From Thalassia testudinum (Eukaryota; Streptophyta; Magnoliopsida; Alismatales; Hydrocharitaceae), in contig JAZHRO010000024.1 in the NCBI GenBank assembly GCA_037157565.1, positions 209,993,501 through 210,057,500 on the forward strand: a stretch of DNA of 64,000 bases, in the 5' to 3' direction. The position numbers were made by a program, and so were the translations under genes. Below the pieces are notes generated by a model that searched no databases, was not told where the DNA came from, and saw nothing but the letters and a program-made list of their open reading frames with translations. Below, one piece after another: positions 21,566 through 33,230 of this stretch; the stretch's first letter is position 1; every line of letters starts with the position of its first letter.

Positions 21566-22718
21566 TAATGTAGACACAGTTATTCATGTTAAATTGCCTA
21601 TTTATGCAAGTTCCTAGGTTTATAATTGCGTTTAACATTGTGAATAATACATAGCATCCATCATATTGCAGTTAGGTTGATTAGTATAAATTATATATTA
21701 ATTCACTTATTTCTATGACTAGGGGACAGGGCGACATATGTCGAGGCTTCAAATGAAGAATCCAACCATATAGATGGATCCAGATTGATGATCACAACCT
21801 AATGGCGCTAAAATTGATCCAATTGGATATCTGTAGCATCCTCTATGAGCATTTGAAGATGGATGACCAAGATGATGCCACATGACATCATCTAAGCCGC
21901 CCATGACTAATTGCAGCTTCCCTCTTCATCGCACCCTTGCATCCCAACCATTGGATGAAGATCTCAGGGCTGAGATCCTCTCCCACGGCTGAAGCAGCTC
22001 CACCTTCAAACTTCAAAGGGGCAGGCCATGTCAATTCCTATCCATTGGATGATCCAACGGCTAGGAAGAAGCCATGCCACATCTTCAGAGCTCGCCATCA
22101 TCAAATCTTGACCATTGGATCCCCATCCAACGATCAAAATCCTATGCCATCACTGCCCTCAGCTCGACCATCCGCACTCCCAGCACGAGGTTTCGAACTC
22201 GCAGCCCTCCTTTGAGAGCACCTTGCTCCATCATTGCACTGAGAGCGTGGATGGTCGAGCTGATGGCTATGATGGCACACGATTTTGAATATTGGATGGG
22301 GATTCAAGGGTTGAGATTTGATGATGGCGAGCTTTGAAGATGTGGCGTGGCTTCATGCTAGCCATTGGATGATGATCCAACGGCTAGGAATTGACATGGC
22401 CTACCCCTTTGAAGTTTGAAGGTGGAGCTGCTTTTGTCATAGAGAGAGGATCTCAATTGTTGGATCTTGATCCAATGGCTGGGATGCAAGGGCACAGATG
22501 AAGAGGGGAAGTTGCAGTTGGCCATGCGTGGCTTAGATGATGCCACGTGGCATCATCTCGGTTGTCCATGTTCAAATGCTCATAGAGGATGCTACAAATA
22601 TCCAATTAGATCAATTTTTGCATCTTTAAGCTGCAATCGTCGATCCAGGTCCATCTGTATGGTTGGATTCTTCATATGAAGCCCCAAGACATGTCACCCT
22701 TGAGGGTTGCTTGTGGAT
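21566..22718. repeat. Inverted repeat of two family-1 LTR pieces
   Basis: The left arm (21722-22173) and right arm (22250-22703) are inverted copies separated by about 76 bp. Each aligns with the 5' half of the E1 LTR (about 6200-6640) and the solo LTR at 27499. The left copy also keeps the LTR start (21566, TAATGTAGACAC, corresponding to TGATGTAAACAC in E1). The spacer holds a tRNA-like segment on the minus strand. The structure could arise by inverted insertion with truncation or by fold-back replication. A transcript across it would form a long hairpin. Confidence 0.75.
22535..22558. repeat. 24-bp perfect palindrome with CACGTG centre
   Basis: Half-site AGATGATGCCAC is followed by its exact complement; the centre is a G-box (CACGTG). 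It is the equivalent of the E1 LTR palindrome at 6499 and of the imperfect copy at 21871-21892. Confidence 0.75.
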
Positions 22719-23687
22719 TGTAATAGTATACTAGAGGGGAGGGGTGAATAGTATAGCTTTAAAAAGAAATTTGAATTAGAAATGAATTCACAACAGAATC
22801 AAGCACAGATTACACCTGGATTTATAGTGGAAAACCCAAACTGGGTGAAAACCACTAACCTAAGCCTCTCAGCTTAGGATTTTCCCAACTAGTCGAAGCT
22901 AGTCAATCCACTATCGTACCACTTGAATAAGGGTGGCACAACCTCTTTACAAGCCACTTCTCTTTACAACCTAAAGAGAAGCACAACAACAACAACAACA
23001 ACAACTTGGGATTCGTTAATCAAAAACAACAAATAAAATAAAATAATATGATCCTATGGAACCTCAAGGAAAGTCAAATCGTATTTTTGCATAGGTTCGA
23101 ATCGACGTGCTTTGCAAGGCATAAAAATCGAAGCGTAAAACCACTTGAAGAAGCATGAGAAGCTATATTCTTTTGAGAGGATTTTTCTACTTGAACATTA
23201 TATGAAAAAGGATTGTGTACGACCTCTATCTATACTGGAGAATTGACCTAAAAAGGAAATTAAATTGGTCAATCAATTAAGGTAGATTGGTCGATCAAAA
23301 TGAGGTTTGGTTGATTAATTTAGTTATTTGATCGATCACTGATTGGTTGATTAAATTGTTTAATTGGTCGATCAAGAGTGTATTAATCAACTTCCTAAAA
23401 TAGGTTGATTTGATCGATTAACTAAGTTGGTTGGTTGATCAATTAATCTTATTTGGTTGATAAATAACCCTAGAAACTTGATTTTAGAAGAAACACGAAA
23501 ATCTATTTTAGACTTATTTTGAGGTTCCTTACAAAAATGTTCTAGACTCAATAAAGATAAACGACACTAAGCACAGATCAGCTTTCTTCTAGTTAGGTCA
23601 ATGAGAGAAGCTTTGATCCATGAGAGTCCTGAAATATTAGTCATGCAAGAAGCATAATTTTGGTACATCAAAATAGAGCTACTTACA
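22719..23687 (-). repeat. 3' LTR of Sirevirus-like element S2
   Basis: A 969-bp LTR in minus orientation, starting TGTAAGTAGC at 23687 and ending ..ACTATTACA at 22719. The CCCAAACTGGGTGAAAACCACTAACC block (22835-22861) parallels CCCAAACCGGGTAAAAACCACCACC in the S1 LTR, and a polypurine tract adjoins its start. U3 (about 23240-23470) is an array of TTGGTCGATCAA-type palindromes. A CAA microsatellite lies at 22984-23005. The first base pairs outside are LTR family-1 sequence. Confidence 0.75.
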
Positions 23688-24133
23688 TTCTCCCTCTTTT
23701 TGATGATAACAAAATTATGGACTGAAACAGTTATGCATAATATCTCCCCCTTTTTGTTTTAGCAAAAAGTAAAATATGTCGTTATCAATTTTAATTAACT
23801 CCCCCTTAAACATGTAAATGAAGCAATAATAACTTCAACAAGCAATTAAAAGAGAGTAAAAAGTAGCTGAGAGATAATATTCATGCATATAACAATAATA
23901 TAAATGAGTCTAGAGCAAGATAAAAAATAGTCCACAGAATTAAGTTTTACAATCAATGAGGCTAAGCAAAACAGACATTAAGCTAAAGCTACTCGTCTAA
24001 AGATGCCATGAAAGCATCCATCATGCTCTGAAGGTTAGTTTCTAACTCGAGGTCCATCAAGTCAGATCTCTCTGAGGAGGCAGGCTGGCCAAGACATAGG
24101 TGTCACTGAGCTAAGGATCTGGATGTCAGCTAC
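23688..24133 (-). promoter_or_regulatory. Polypurine tracts and 3' untranslated region of S2
   Basis: Plus-strand TTCTCCCTCTTTTTGATGAT (23688-23707) is the reverse complement of the main PPT beside the LTR. Further CTCCCCCTTTTT and CTCCCCCTTAAA copies occur near 23741 and 23799. Multiplied PPT-like boxes upstream of the 3' LTR are a known Sirevirus trait. The rest is AT-rich without an ORF. Confidence 0.7.
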
Positions 24134-25420
24134 CTAGATGTCCAGCAAGGAGGTGTCACTTGTTGGTGTTGCTGTAGAGGTAGGAGGAGGAGGAGGTGCT
24201 ACAGATGATGGAGGCACTGTAGTAGACTGGCGAGGACGAGGAGGCCTGTGAAGCTTCTGCTGAATCCCATGAATAGACTCTCCAAGTCTATCTAAGAACT
24301 GGCTTTGAGCATTCAGGTATTCTGATACCTGATGCCCATGTCTCATCATCACCATGTTGGTCTCTCTTTGTCGATGCATCATCAAAGAAATACCATCTAT
24401 CACATCCTGTATGCCGACAAAATCCCTACCTATAAGAGGTCTATCCAGAAGGCCCCAGTCTTGCTCGTAGGACAGAGAGGGTGACACTGGAGGAGGACAG
24501 GTCGCAGTAAAATGCTTCTAAGGCAGGAATAGAGGAGGGACTATTGATGGTTCCTATTGTTGCTGCTACTGCTCCTGGGCTACTTCTTCACTACGGGCTC
24601 CCTGAGCTTGCTCCATCTTTGTATAAGTGAGTTTATCAAAAATGGAGACTCTAGTGATAAACTGTTTATGATTAATATCCATGGGAACACTAAAATGTAG
24701 AAAGAGGTGTGAAAGAAGTGTCCCAAACTGGAAGGAGTTGGTGGGCTGCTTGCTCATCAAATATAAAATCAAGTGGTTCCAGTTGAACCGCTTGTTCCAA
24801 AGAAAGGCATAAAGGGTAATGAGCATAATGCCAGGGTAGTTCTCAAATGAAGTGGATTTAGACATAAAACTCCAAAGAAATACACGATTAAGAAATCGTG
24901 GAAGATGATGAAAATAAGGAGACTTAGCATGATGGCCCAAGTCAAAATGCAAGGGAGTGAGAAGGGTCTCCTTAATGGCATCTGTCTATGTGTGCTAGTG
25001 AAGCTCCAGAAAGGTAGGACCAATAGACGGACAACCAAGAATTTTCGAAATCACATCCGCATTGACCAAAGCCTCTATGCCATAGATGCTCGAGGTCAAC
25101 TCGATGTTGAAGCCCTCACCAATATTTTTGAAGTTGGCATAAAATAGGTGACAGACCATATGGCCAACACCGAGTATGCAGCTATTCTTGGAACCCACAT
25201 AAAAGTTTTGCTCAAAAAGATGTAAAATCTGATGATATGCAAATCTTTTGTGGATTCCAAGAAAGATAGACTCGAAATAAAGAAAATCAACTAATCTACC
25301 AACATGCAGAGAAAGTTTAGCTAGGAGTGGAAAATGATTGTGAGCGGTCTCTGTGATGAAAAAGCAAACAAAAGTGTCATCATGATGAGAAGAGGACACA
25401 TGTGTTTATTTGGGAGCCAT
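24134..25420 (-). pseudogene. Env-like ORF of S2
   Basis: One minus-strand frame of about 429 codons starting at ATG 25418-25420, interrupted by stops early (codon 5) and at about 24995, 24566 and 24520. It reads SLHVGRLVDFLYF, HKRFAYHQILHLFEQNFYVG, CHLFYANF, GIEALVNADVISKILGCPSIGPTF, then a hydrophobic stretch with YPGIMLITLYAFLW and a C-terminal Gln-rich and Pro/Thr-rich tail. Its position between RNase H and the PPT, and its similarity to the plant transposon-associated domain commonly found at this place, fit the env-like third ORF of Sireviruses. No signal peptide or clear transmembrane anchor was identified; function in the family is unproven. Confidence 0.7.
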
Positions 25421-26440
25421 GACAGAACTAGAATTTCACATTGGTCGATCAAATAAGGATTTTTGGTCGATCAAAAATGAACCTAATAGAGTTCTAGAAA
25501 AAAGACTTTTGGTCGATCAACCAAGAAATTTGGTCAACCAAAAGTGATCAGACAAGAAAAAAATGAGATGTGCATAAATGATTTGCTCACTTATACTACA
25601 AGATTTCACAATCAATCACATGACAAATTATTAAAATCATTAGACCATATCATAGCACATCAATACTTAAGAAAAAAATCCAAAAAGAGATGGATTTCAA
25701 CCAAGTTAAGAGTGTACCATGACCGATCAAAGATTGGTCGATCAAGGGAGCACGACGTGGATGGTAAAGGCAGCAAGCACTATCGGTGGAGTGAGGGGTT
25801 GCACAGTCAGAAGGATAGCATGTGAGAAGCTCAAAGATGTGTGAAGATGTCAGCACGGAGGAGTCGCGTTTGCACGTACGAAGGACGCACGATGGTGGCA
25901 TTTCTTGTTTTCGTGAGGAGCGGCGGTGGTCGAAGGCATCAGGGAGGTTGATCGATTAGGGTGTCTGGAGGAGGAGAGGTGGGGTCGATTGGAGGAGGTT
26001 TGTTTGGTGGAGAGAAGGAAATGGGACCATTGTGTGGGATATGGGTAGTAAGAAAATAGGTTTTGCGGGAAAAATGGTGGAGTTTTAAATAAACTTGGAT
26101 TAGCAAAATAGTAAAAACATTTTGGGTAGTTAATCAAAGAGATTAGGATTGTTTGAGATTATTAGGAATGAGATTCGAAGTGAAAAGATCGCAATCTCAA
26201 AAAGTGAATCTGCCTAGTTTTGGTCGATCAAAACTGAAAATGATCGATCAATGAAATTAATTGGTCGATCAAGGTTCAAATGGTTGGAGGGAAATTCCCG
26301 CCCAACCGAATTGGTCGATCAAACAACTAAGTTGATTGATCAAAACTCATTTTTGGAGGGAAATTTCCCACCAAAGAATTTGGTCAATCAGTCAAAGATT
26401 TTGATCGATCAAAGGTTGAAAACATATCAACCAAAATGAC
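25421..26440 (-). repeat. Palindrome-rich spacer between RNase H and env-like ORF of S2
   Basis: Carries at least ten TTGGTCGATCAA-type sites in three clusters (25440-25550, 25722-25745, 26220-26420), the same motif as in the S2 LTR. The central part (25850-26140) is GC-richer and pyrimidine-rich on the minus strand with no supported ORF. The LTR-type motif inside the interior suggests that LTR-derived DNA was placed here, or that this is a second regulatory region. Confidence 0.6.
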
Positions 26441-27493
26441 CAATTATGCTATTTTAACCTAGATAAACCTAGTGAATGGAAAATTAGGTTAAATCTTTCC
26501 TTTGGCAAGGGTTTTGTAAAGACATCAGCTAGTTGATTTTCTGTTTAACAAATTCTAGGTTGATTTCTCCTTTTAAGACATAATCACTTAAAAAATGATG
26601 TCTAACATCAATATGTTTAGTCTTAGAGTGTTGAACTGGATTTTTAGATAAGTTTATGGCACTAGTGCCGTCACAAAGTATTTTGTTATTCTTGTAGGAT
26701 AGGCCAAGATCTTGCAGGATTTGTTTCATCAATAATAGTTGTGGACAGGCAAATGCAGCTACATATTCAGTTTCTGTTGTTGAAAGTGAAGCAGTGTGTT
26801 GTTTTCTAGAGAACCAAGCGACTAGGGAATTTTCGAGAAATTGACATGTTTCACTAGTACTCTTTCGGTCTATAAAGCTATCGGCATAATCAGCATCACA
26901 AACAGAATAAAGTTCTAATGTGTTTGACTTCGAATAGAAAAGTCCTAAGTCTTTTGTGTGGTTTAAGAATCTAAGTATTCTTTTAACAGCATTTAGATGT
27001 ACTTCTTTAGGGTTTACTCGAAAGCAAGCACACAAACAAGTGCAAAATAGAATATCAGGTCTACTAGCAATCAAGTATACTAAAGATCCTATCATGCTTC
27101 TATATAACTTTTGATCTACAAACTTACCTGTGTCGTCAGATTTTAGCTGTGTAGAACCTGTCATAGGTGTTTCTTTGACTTTTACTTTGTCCATGGAGAA
27201 TTTCTTCAAGATCTTCGTGGTGTATTTGGTTTGAGATATGAAAATTCCAGTGGATAGCTGGTCAATTTGAAGTTCGAGAAAGAATTGAAGTTCCCCCAAT
27301 ATGCTCATCTCAAACTGATCCTGCATTACCTTTGCAAATTCTTGGCATAACAAATCATTAGTAGCACCAAAAATGATATCATCTACATAGATTTGTATTA
27401 TTAAGAGATCCTTTTCTTTTCTTTTTGTGAATAAGGTTGGATCTATTTTGCCAATTTTAAATTTATTTTCAATTAGATAAGTTTTTTATCTAT
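26441..27493 (-). pseudogene. Reverse transcriptase C-term and RNase H of S2
   Basis: Ty1/copia pol. The catalytic YVDDIIFG is at about 27366-27389, followed by EFEMS-like ILGELQFFLELQI, MIGSLVYLIASRPDILF, NAVKRILRFLNHTKDLGLFY, CDADYADSFIDRKSTSETCQFL, WFSRKQHTASLSTTETEYVAA, DGTSAINLSKNPVQHSKTKHIDVRHHFL. The first DD of RT and the RNase H DAD are kept. The main frame stops at 26529 because of a one-base loss near 26545; the conserved C-terminal LADVFTKPLP block continues in another frame to about 26440. It belongs with 29267-29985; a solo LTR separates the two. Confidence 0.9.
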
Positions 27494-28649
27494 CGTACTG
27501 ATAGAGCGCATTTCACATGTTTGAAATCGGGGTTAAGAGTAACCCGTCATTGTAGTTGCAAAACTCGTTATCAAATAAAATTTTACCGAAACTCCAAGGG
27601 AGTCCCAAGTCGAACATAGGGAGAAGATGTTTACTTAATTCGAAAACCACGCTTCATTTTGTTTGTTTTTGGTGTTTTAGTTTTGCTATTTTTTTTCATT
27701 TGTTTTTATAAAGCAAGAAAGCAATATGGACCACAATGGAGATAGAAGAAAATATGATATATATTGCACAAATGTTTATTACAATAATCTAGAAAGCATA
27801 AAAAAGAGAGAGGTGAGAAAGAATCTCCCGGTTTGACTGTTCAGCGAGACAACGACACCTAGCGGAAGCTTGGAAGGAGTTAGGAAGCAGGACAATGGAG
27901 GTGAGATGCGGGACGACGTCGGGTAGAGGAAAGCTTCAGGGTGGCTCCGGAATGGAGGTAAGGAGGTGGAGATGATTTACTACCGGAATGGAGGTGGGTG
28001 GATGGCTCCAAGGTAACCTATGAATGGTGATGGGAAGATGGAGGAATATTTGGTGGGGTAGAGGTTCGTTACACTAATAGGAGCCTTGGGAGCTTGAGAG
28101 TAAGCTCTAACGAAGCATTGGTAGACATGCTAGAGCTTAGGAGTAGGTGGGAGTAGAGTAGGTAGAGATGAAGAGGAATGGGGGGGTGTAGGGGTGTTTA
28201 TATAGTGATGGGAGGAAGAGCATCCCGCTCACAAACATTCAGCAATAGCTACAAGCGTCACTAAAGGCCGCTCAAGCTGTTGCTGAAGATTCGCGCCTCT
28301 TGATTGCCTTGGCTGATGTAGGAACTGCGCAAGCCATTTAGTGACAGCTGCAAGTGTCACTAAAGGCCCACCCTTTTGTCGCTGTAAATCCCTTGCCCAC
28401 CGCTCACACCCACAACTACCTACTTAGTAGATCTCTAGTCGTTCATCATTGATCGTGAGACATGCCAGCAGATCGTACCTCTCTTGAAATTTGAATCGTG
28501 CACCTTGCATGATCAGACATCGGATGCACCTCCCAGACGTCTTAACTGTGTGCTCTGAGAGAGTGCATCTGTCTTATGCGCAGGCGATGCTGACCGCTCG
28601 ATCAAGATCGAGCAGTCCAATTTGCTGAGGCAGGGGCAGGTGCAGCGGA

Positions 28650-28710
28650 TCAGGAGTCAAACTCACGTCTTGCGTCTGCAGAGAGAGTGCCTTACCATTT
28701 GGCCAAGGCA
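28650..28710 (-). other. tRNA-like segment inside solo LTR
   Basis: Minus strand: TGGCCAAATGGTAAGG (28690-28705) is a good A box, and GAGTTTGACTCC (28653-28664) is a near B box, with a CTGCAGA stretch in the anticodon-loop position, as in tRNA-Cys(GCA). Stems are poor, so it is not called a functional tRNA. Confidence 0.4.
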
Positions 28711-28930
28711 CTCTTTTGTCAAGTGGAGGACGCTGCTATCGCGCATCTCGATTGTTGGATGAAGATCCAACAGCCGAGATGAGGCCTTGCTTGAGTTGCT
28801 TGTGACCGGGTGAGGAGTGACGCTTCTTCAGCCGTGGAGCGCACATCTTAGCTATTGGATTGAGATCCAACGACTGGGATCTCATCTTGCGGCAAGCTTG
28901 GGGATGCCTTGGCTCAGGTGGGGTAGCCTA

Positions 28931-28952
28931 GATGGCACCACATGGTGCCATC
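28931..28952. repeat. Conserved LTR palindrome, copy 4
   Basis: Arms GATGGCACCA and TGGTGCCATC with a CA centre. Same arms as 6499-6520 in E1. Confidence 0.75.
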
Positions 28953-29266
28953 TGGGCTGCCCATCTTCTTCTTCTTCTTGTAGAGGGTGCTACAGAGCTC
29001 TGATCGGGGTGATTCTCGCATTGACGGAATGCGATCAATGCTCTGAATCCATCCGTATGGCTGGATTCTTCATTCGAAGCCCCTAAAGATGTCGCACTGC
29101 CTCCTGGCCATGTAAAAATATGAAATTAATGTACATTATATACAACTATCCTAAATGCAATGCAATGCATGTTTATGCAATATTTATATCATGATATGCA
29201 ATGCTAGGCCAAGGAACTATCATAAATAAGCATTTTATGATGAATTTATGCGTGTTTATCTCGTAC

Positions 29267-29985
29267 CAAGCTCGTAGAGCTTGTTTTAGACCATATAATG
29301 CTTTATTTAATTTGTATACGTATTCTAGATGTTCAGCATCTTCAAAGCCTAGAGGTTGTTTAACATAGACTTCCTCCTTGATAAATCCATTTAGAAAGGT
29401 GCTTTTGGCATCGATCTAAGAAAGTTTGAATTCCATATGGGGAGCAAAGGCTACCAATATTCTAATGGATTCTAGGAGAGCTATATGTTTCATCAAAATA
29501 TATTCCTTCCTCTTGATTATACCCCTGGGCCACAAGTCTAGCTTTATTTCTTACTACTCCTGATTCATTAAGTTTATTCCTAAAGACCCTGATTCATTAA
29601 GTTTATTCCTAAAGACCCATTTGGTACCTATAATGGTCTGAGAGTCAAGCTTTCAAACAAGTTCCCATACTTGATTTCTTTTGAATTGATTCAGCTCATC
29701 TTCCATTGCAATAATCCAACAATTGTCAGAAAAGTCTTCCTTAACATTTTTAGGTTCTAACTGAGAAACAAAGGCTATAAAAGCTAAGGTGTTGATGGAA
29801 GATCTGGTTTGTACTCATTTGGATAGTTTTCTTATCATCAATTCTTTTGGATGATTTTCATATAGGAAATATCTTTGGATAGTTAATCTAAAATGTTATG
29901 TTCTGGTATGTTTGACGTGTCATCTATTAGGTCATCATCAACATTTTCATAGGATTGAAGGTGAGCTATTATTTCATTTAATGAT
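29267..29985 (-). pseudogene. Upstream reverse transcriptase part of S2
   Basis: Minus strand reads DAKSTFLNGFIKEEVYVKQP, GFEDAEHLEYVYKLNKALYGLKQALRAWYE next to the solo LTR. Further upstream it decays into KARLVAQGYNQEEGI and an Asn/Asp-rich integrase-RT linker, with many stops and shifts. A 29-bp tandem duplication (29560-29588 and 29589-29617) adds to the damage. Integrase, gag and the 5' LTR of S2 are absent: another LTR starts at 29986. Confidence 0.85.
29560..29617. repeat. Exact 29-bp tandem duplication
   Basis: Two adjacent identical copies starting CTGATTCATTAAG and ending TAAAGACC inside the decayed S2 pol. This looks like a replication slip. Confidence 0.85.
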
Positions 29986-30455
29986 TGATAAGTGGGTTTT
30001 CGCAAAGAAAGTTAGGGTTTTGAGAAACCCGTCATTGCAGTCACAAAACTCGCTATCAAATAAAATTTACCGAAACTCGAAAAGGAGTCTCGGGTTGAAC
30101 CTGGGGAGGCAACATTTGTTTCTTTGAAAATCACATTTCACTTTGTTTCTTTATGGTGTTTTTGGGGTTTTGTAATTTGTTTTAGTATTTTTGTAATGAA
30201 GAAATAGCCAAGATAATATTCGGGTAAGGATAAATAAAAAGATATAGTCAAGAAATGAAGCAAATCTGATATATCAAAATGTTGTTTATTACAATAATTA
30301 GACATATGCTAAACAAAATAACCAGAGAATGAAGATGCGAAGGAATCTCCTAAAGCAGATGTCTGGCGAGATGACGATGCTTGGTGGCAGCTTGGATGGA
30401 GGAGATGAGCTGTTGGACATCGGGGATGAGGTGTAGGAGGAACCCAGGTAGAGGG
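29986..30455 (-). repeat. 3' fragment of a gypsy LTR
   Basis: It ends (minus) ..CCCACTTATCA at 29986 and matches the end of the solo LTR at 27499 (AACCCGTCATTGCAGT, CGAAACTC..GGAGTC). The remainder is cut at 30456 by the LTR of E4. Confidence 0.65.
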
Positions 30456-33194
30456 TGTTCGCAAGCGAAATCGATTTTTAAAAACTACGTTATACTATAG
30501 CCAAAATTGCTTTGAAAATAAATAATATTTATTACCCGAATTTTAAGTCTGAGGTCAAACACAGGGAGCAATATGGAATTCAATACTCAAGATCACAATT
30601 TGAATCAGAAATATAATAGATTGCAACAAGAATAATGTCAGGTATCAACATGCAAAAAGAATGAAGTAAAATGGTGATTTAAATCACCAATTACTCCTCA
30701 CAAATAGCAACTAAATCAAAGCCTAAAATATATGTAATCAGATGTATCAAACGGCTTAAACAGCCTAGTGCTACAGTGCTGCTTAGAGACTGAAGGGTCT
30801 CTCTTTTTCTTCTTTCTTTCTGTGCTCTGCTTCTCCTGCCTTGTCTTCTCTTCTTCCTTTTGTTCTTCTTCTATTCTTCTACTCTTCTCCTTCTTTTTCT
30901 CTTCCTGTGCGGCTCCCCTTCCTTTTCTTCTGGCTCTAGTCTTCTTCTCTTCTTACCTTCCTTCTTAGTTCTCCTTCTTCACATAGAGGGGGAAGGTTCT
31001 TCAAACGACTAAGTGTCAGCCTTAACTTCCTGTAGCAAAACCCCTTGCCCCTGCATGCTCTCTCTCTTTCTCTCTCTGGGTCGTGCTCACCCAGAGCCTT
31101 CCACAGTACCGGGTATTCGGGTTTTGGACCTAGAGTGCACCCGGGTCCAGGGCTGCGGGTGTGAACACAGCTGAGGAGTGGAATTCGGTTAGGCGGGTCG
31201 AGTTTGCGCCAGGCTCGTGGGGGACATGTCATGGGCGAGGCGTAGGTGAGCAGGGGACCTCACCCCCCAAGTGTCTGAGGTGATAAGCCCCAGACATAAA
31301 TTCAATTTATGCACTACGGTGCACTCTTCAGCTAACGATGTGGCATTAAAGATAGTGCCTCTTCTTTGAGTGCATCTGCAGCTGAATTGCCTTCCAATCA
31401 AGGCAGCTGCTAATAGTGTGGCTTCCAATTGAGGCCTTGGGATGAGATCTGAAGCCAATCCACGTCACTTGGAGGTGGTGCCTGGAGCTACAGGTGTCTA
31501 GCAAAGCTACAAGCTTCCTTCAAAGCCTTGTGGTAATGGCGGTGATGGCTGGAGACCTGAAACTCAAGAAAAAGGCCTCTCGACCACATCAAATAGCTCA
31601 GTAGGTTCCCTGTGGAGCGGCGAGTGTGGTGGTGGGTGCAATGTGTGGTGAGAGTGAGGGTGAAGGCCTGACGGTGAAGGAGATGGCCGTGCGAAGGTGG
31701 GCTGTTCGGGGGCATGTTTGGGTGATCGATGGAGCGAAATAGGAGAGGCCTTTTGTTTGTGGTGGAACGGCGAAGGTTATGGGGTGGTTGGCGAGGCAGA
31801 TGGAGGAGTGTAGTAGCAGATATGTCTTGCCGAAGGAGCGGCCAGAGACGGGGAAGATAGAGGTAAGTGACTTCGGTTGGCGGTTGTGTGTGTTTGTGAT
31901 GGAAGGAAAATGAAATAGAAAGAGAGAGGAAGTAGAAGAAGGGCTTAGCGAGAGAGTAAGGAGGTAGAGGTCTCCAGTGTTGGTCGACCAGAGCTGGAGG
32001 AGCAAGATGGTGCAGCGAGGCGGTGACGTCGATTGAGGTAGAGGCACAACCTCTCCTTAGCAGGAGAGGTTCGCAAAGATGAAGGGAGGATCATTGGCCA
32101 TCTATTTTGATGGTTGGATGGCTTGAGGAGGAGAGCGGAGAGGGGTTGCCGGAGCTAAGTCTGAAGGTGGCCGGAGATGTAGTAGAGGAGGGTTTCTTAG
32201 GCCAAAACTAACTGAAGAGCACGGCCGTGCCCTAGGGTCTCTTTTATAGGCCATAGGAAGCCATTCCAAGCTTAGAAAGAAGCTATCAAGCTTGGAAGGT
32301 AGTTGCAACAAAGGATACCTCAACCTGTGAAAGGTTCGCATGGCCTTTTGGGAAGGACTTAGAGCCCAAAGAATGGCTCAAATGAAAGGAAACTTCCCAA
32401 GGAATCCTTGTATCAATTTTAAGAAGGATTGATTGAGAATCGAGCGAGAAATCCTTGCTCGAAACTTGATGGTGAAAATTTAACCTTCCAAAAATGATGT
32501 GGGGACCTACTTGTGAAGAAGACAAAGAAGTTGGGGGTCTATTTGTAAGAAAAATCAAAAGTTAAGGGTCTGAATGAGATAAAAAGAGTCTGATTGGACC
32601 AAAATGCAAACTTGGTCAGGATGATCTCAGATTGGGCCCAAATTTTGGTACAAACCTAATTTGGACCCAATGAATCTAATGTGAAGTTAGATTTAGGTTT
32701 TAACAAAGTTTGACTAGGTAATTTATGCAAAAACCTAAATTAGGGCAAATGTCAGTCTGAGACCCTGTTTTGGGTCAGGATGGGTTCCAATGGTCAAATT
32801 GAAGGTTCCAAACCCTAGAGAATATTTTTCTATGAATTTTAGAGGGTTTCAGTAAATTTTATCCTGACCAGAACCTTAATTAGTTACGCGGGTCTATTTT
32901 TAGGGTTTCAAAAGTCATTTAATTGTCAAAACATGTGCAAACCCTTTTCGATTTGTTCTAGCCCACTTATTAGACTTTAAGGACCATTTGACCCTTAATT
33001 ACCCCCTGGGAAAACTCATGATTGTACTGCATTCAATATATTATGGTAAAACTATAGTTTTAACCTTATTTTCTTGTCTTTCCCTTAGAATGGTTATGTA
33101 GTGACTTAAGGCTTTCTGGTAGTTATGTAGGAGCATTTACTGACTTAATTGGATCAAAATGAGCTAGTTATGGCACATGATGGTGTTTCCATCA
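30456..33194 (-). repeat. 3' LTR of Athila-like E4
   Basis: Minus orientation. It starts at 33194 with the hairpin TGATGGAAACACCATCA next to the PPT, and ends ..CTTGCGAACA at 30456. At 2739 bp it is long, but no internal insertion is visible. A TATA box (32241-32249), a long GC-richer R/U5 (30930-32230) and the U5 block CTCCCTGTGTTTGACCTC (about 30550-30575) are seen. ORFs in 30768-32560 are composition artefacts. The 5' copy of this LTR is not in the window. Confidence 0.7.
32241..32249 (-). promoter_or_regulatory. TATA box of E4 LTR
   Basis: Minus strand GGCCTATAAAAGAGACC. It is followed downstream (toward lower coordinates) by a C-rich leader. Confidence 0.55.
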
Positions 33195-33230
33195 TACCCC
33201 CATGCCTAGCTTTTGCTAGTGCCTTAGCAA
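33195..33230 (-). promoter_or_regulatory. Polypurine tract of E4
   Basis: Minus strand CACTAGCAAAAGCTAGGCAT then GGGGGTA, directly against the LTR. CTAGC-AAAA-GCTAG is a perfect small hairpin; E1 and E7 have near versions. Confidence 0.75.

Larger units (their letters stand above)
27499..29261 (-). repeat. Solo LTR (family 1) inside S2 reverse transcriptase
   Basis: A 1763-bp LTR in minus orientation, flanked by a perfect 5-bp target duplication CGTAC (27494-27498 and 29262-29266). Removing it joins the LRAWYE and C-terminal halves of the RT. It ends (minus) ..GCTCTATCA; its start reads AGATAAACACGC, so the expected TG appears mutated. It contains a TATA-like TATATAAAC (about 28196-28205), the palindrome at 28931-28952 and a tRNA-like segment. 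There is no interior, so it formed by LTR-LTR recombination. Confidence 0.85.

Noticed and set aside
28650..28710. Functional tRNA gene
   Set aside because: A and B boxes are recognisable but the acceptor and anticodon stems do not pair well; listed only as tRNA-like.
30768..32560. Multiple ORFs of 65-149 codons
   Set aside because: Inside the R/U5 part of the E4 LTR; Ser/Pro/Leu-rich, no domains, mutually overlapping.
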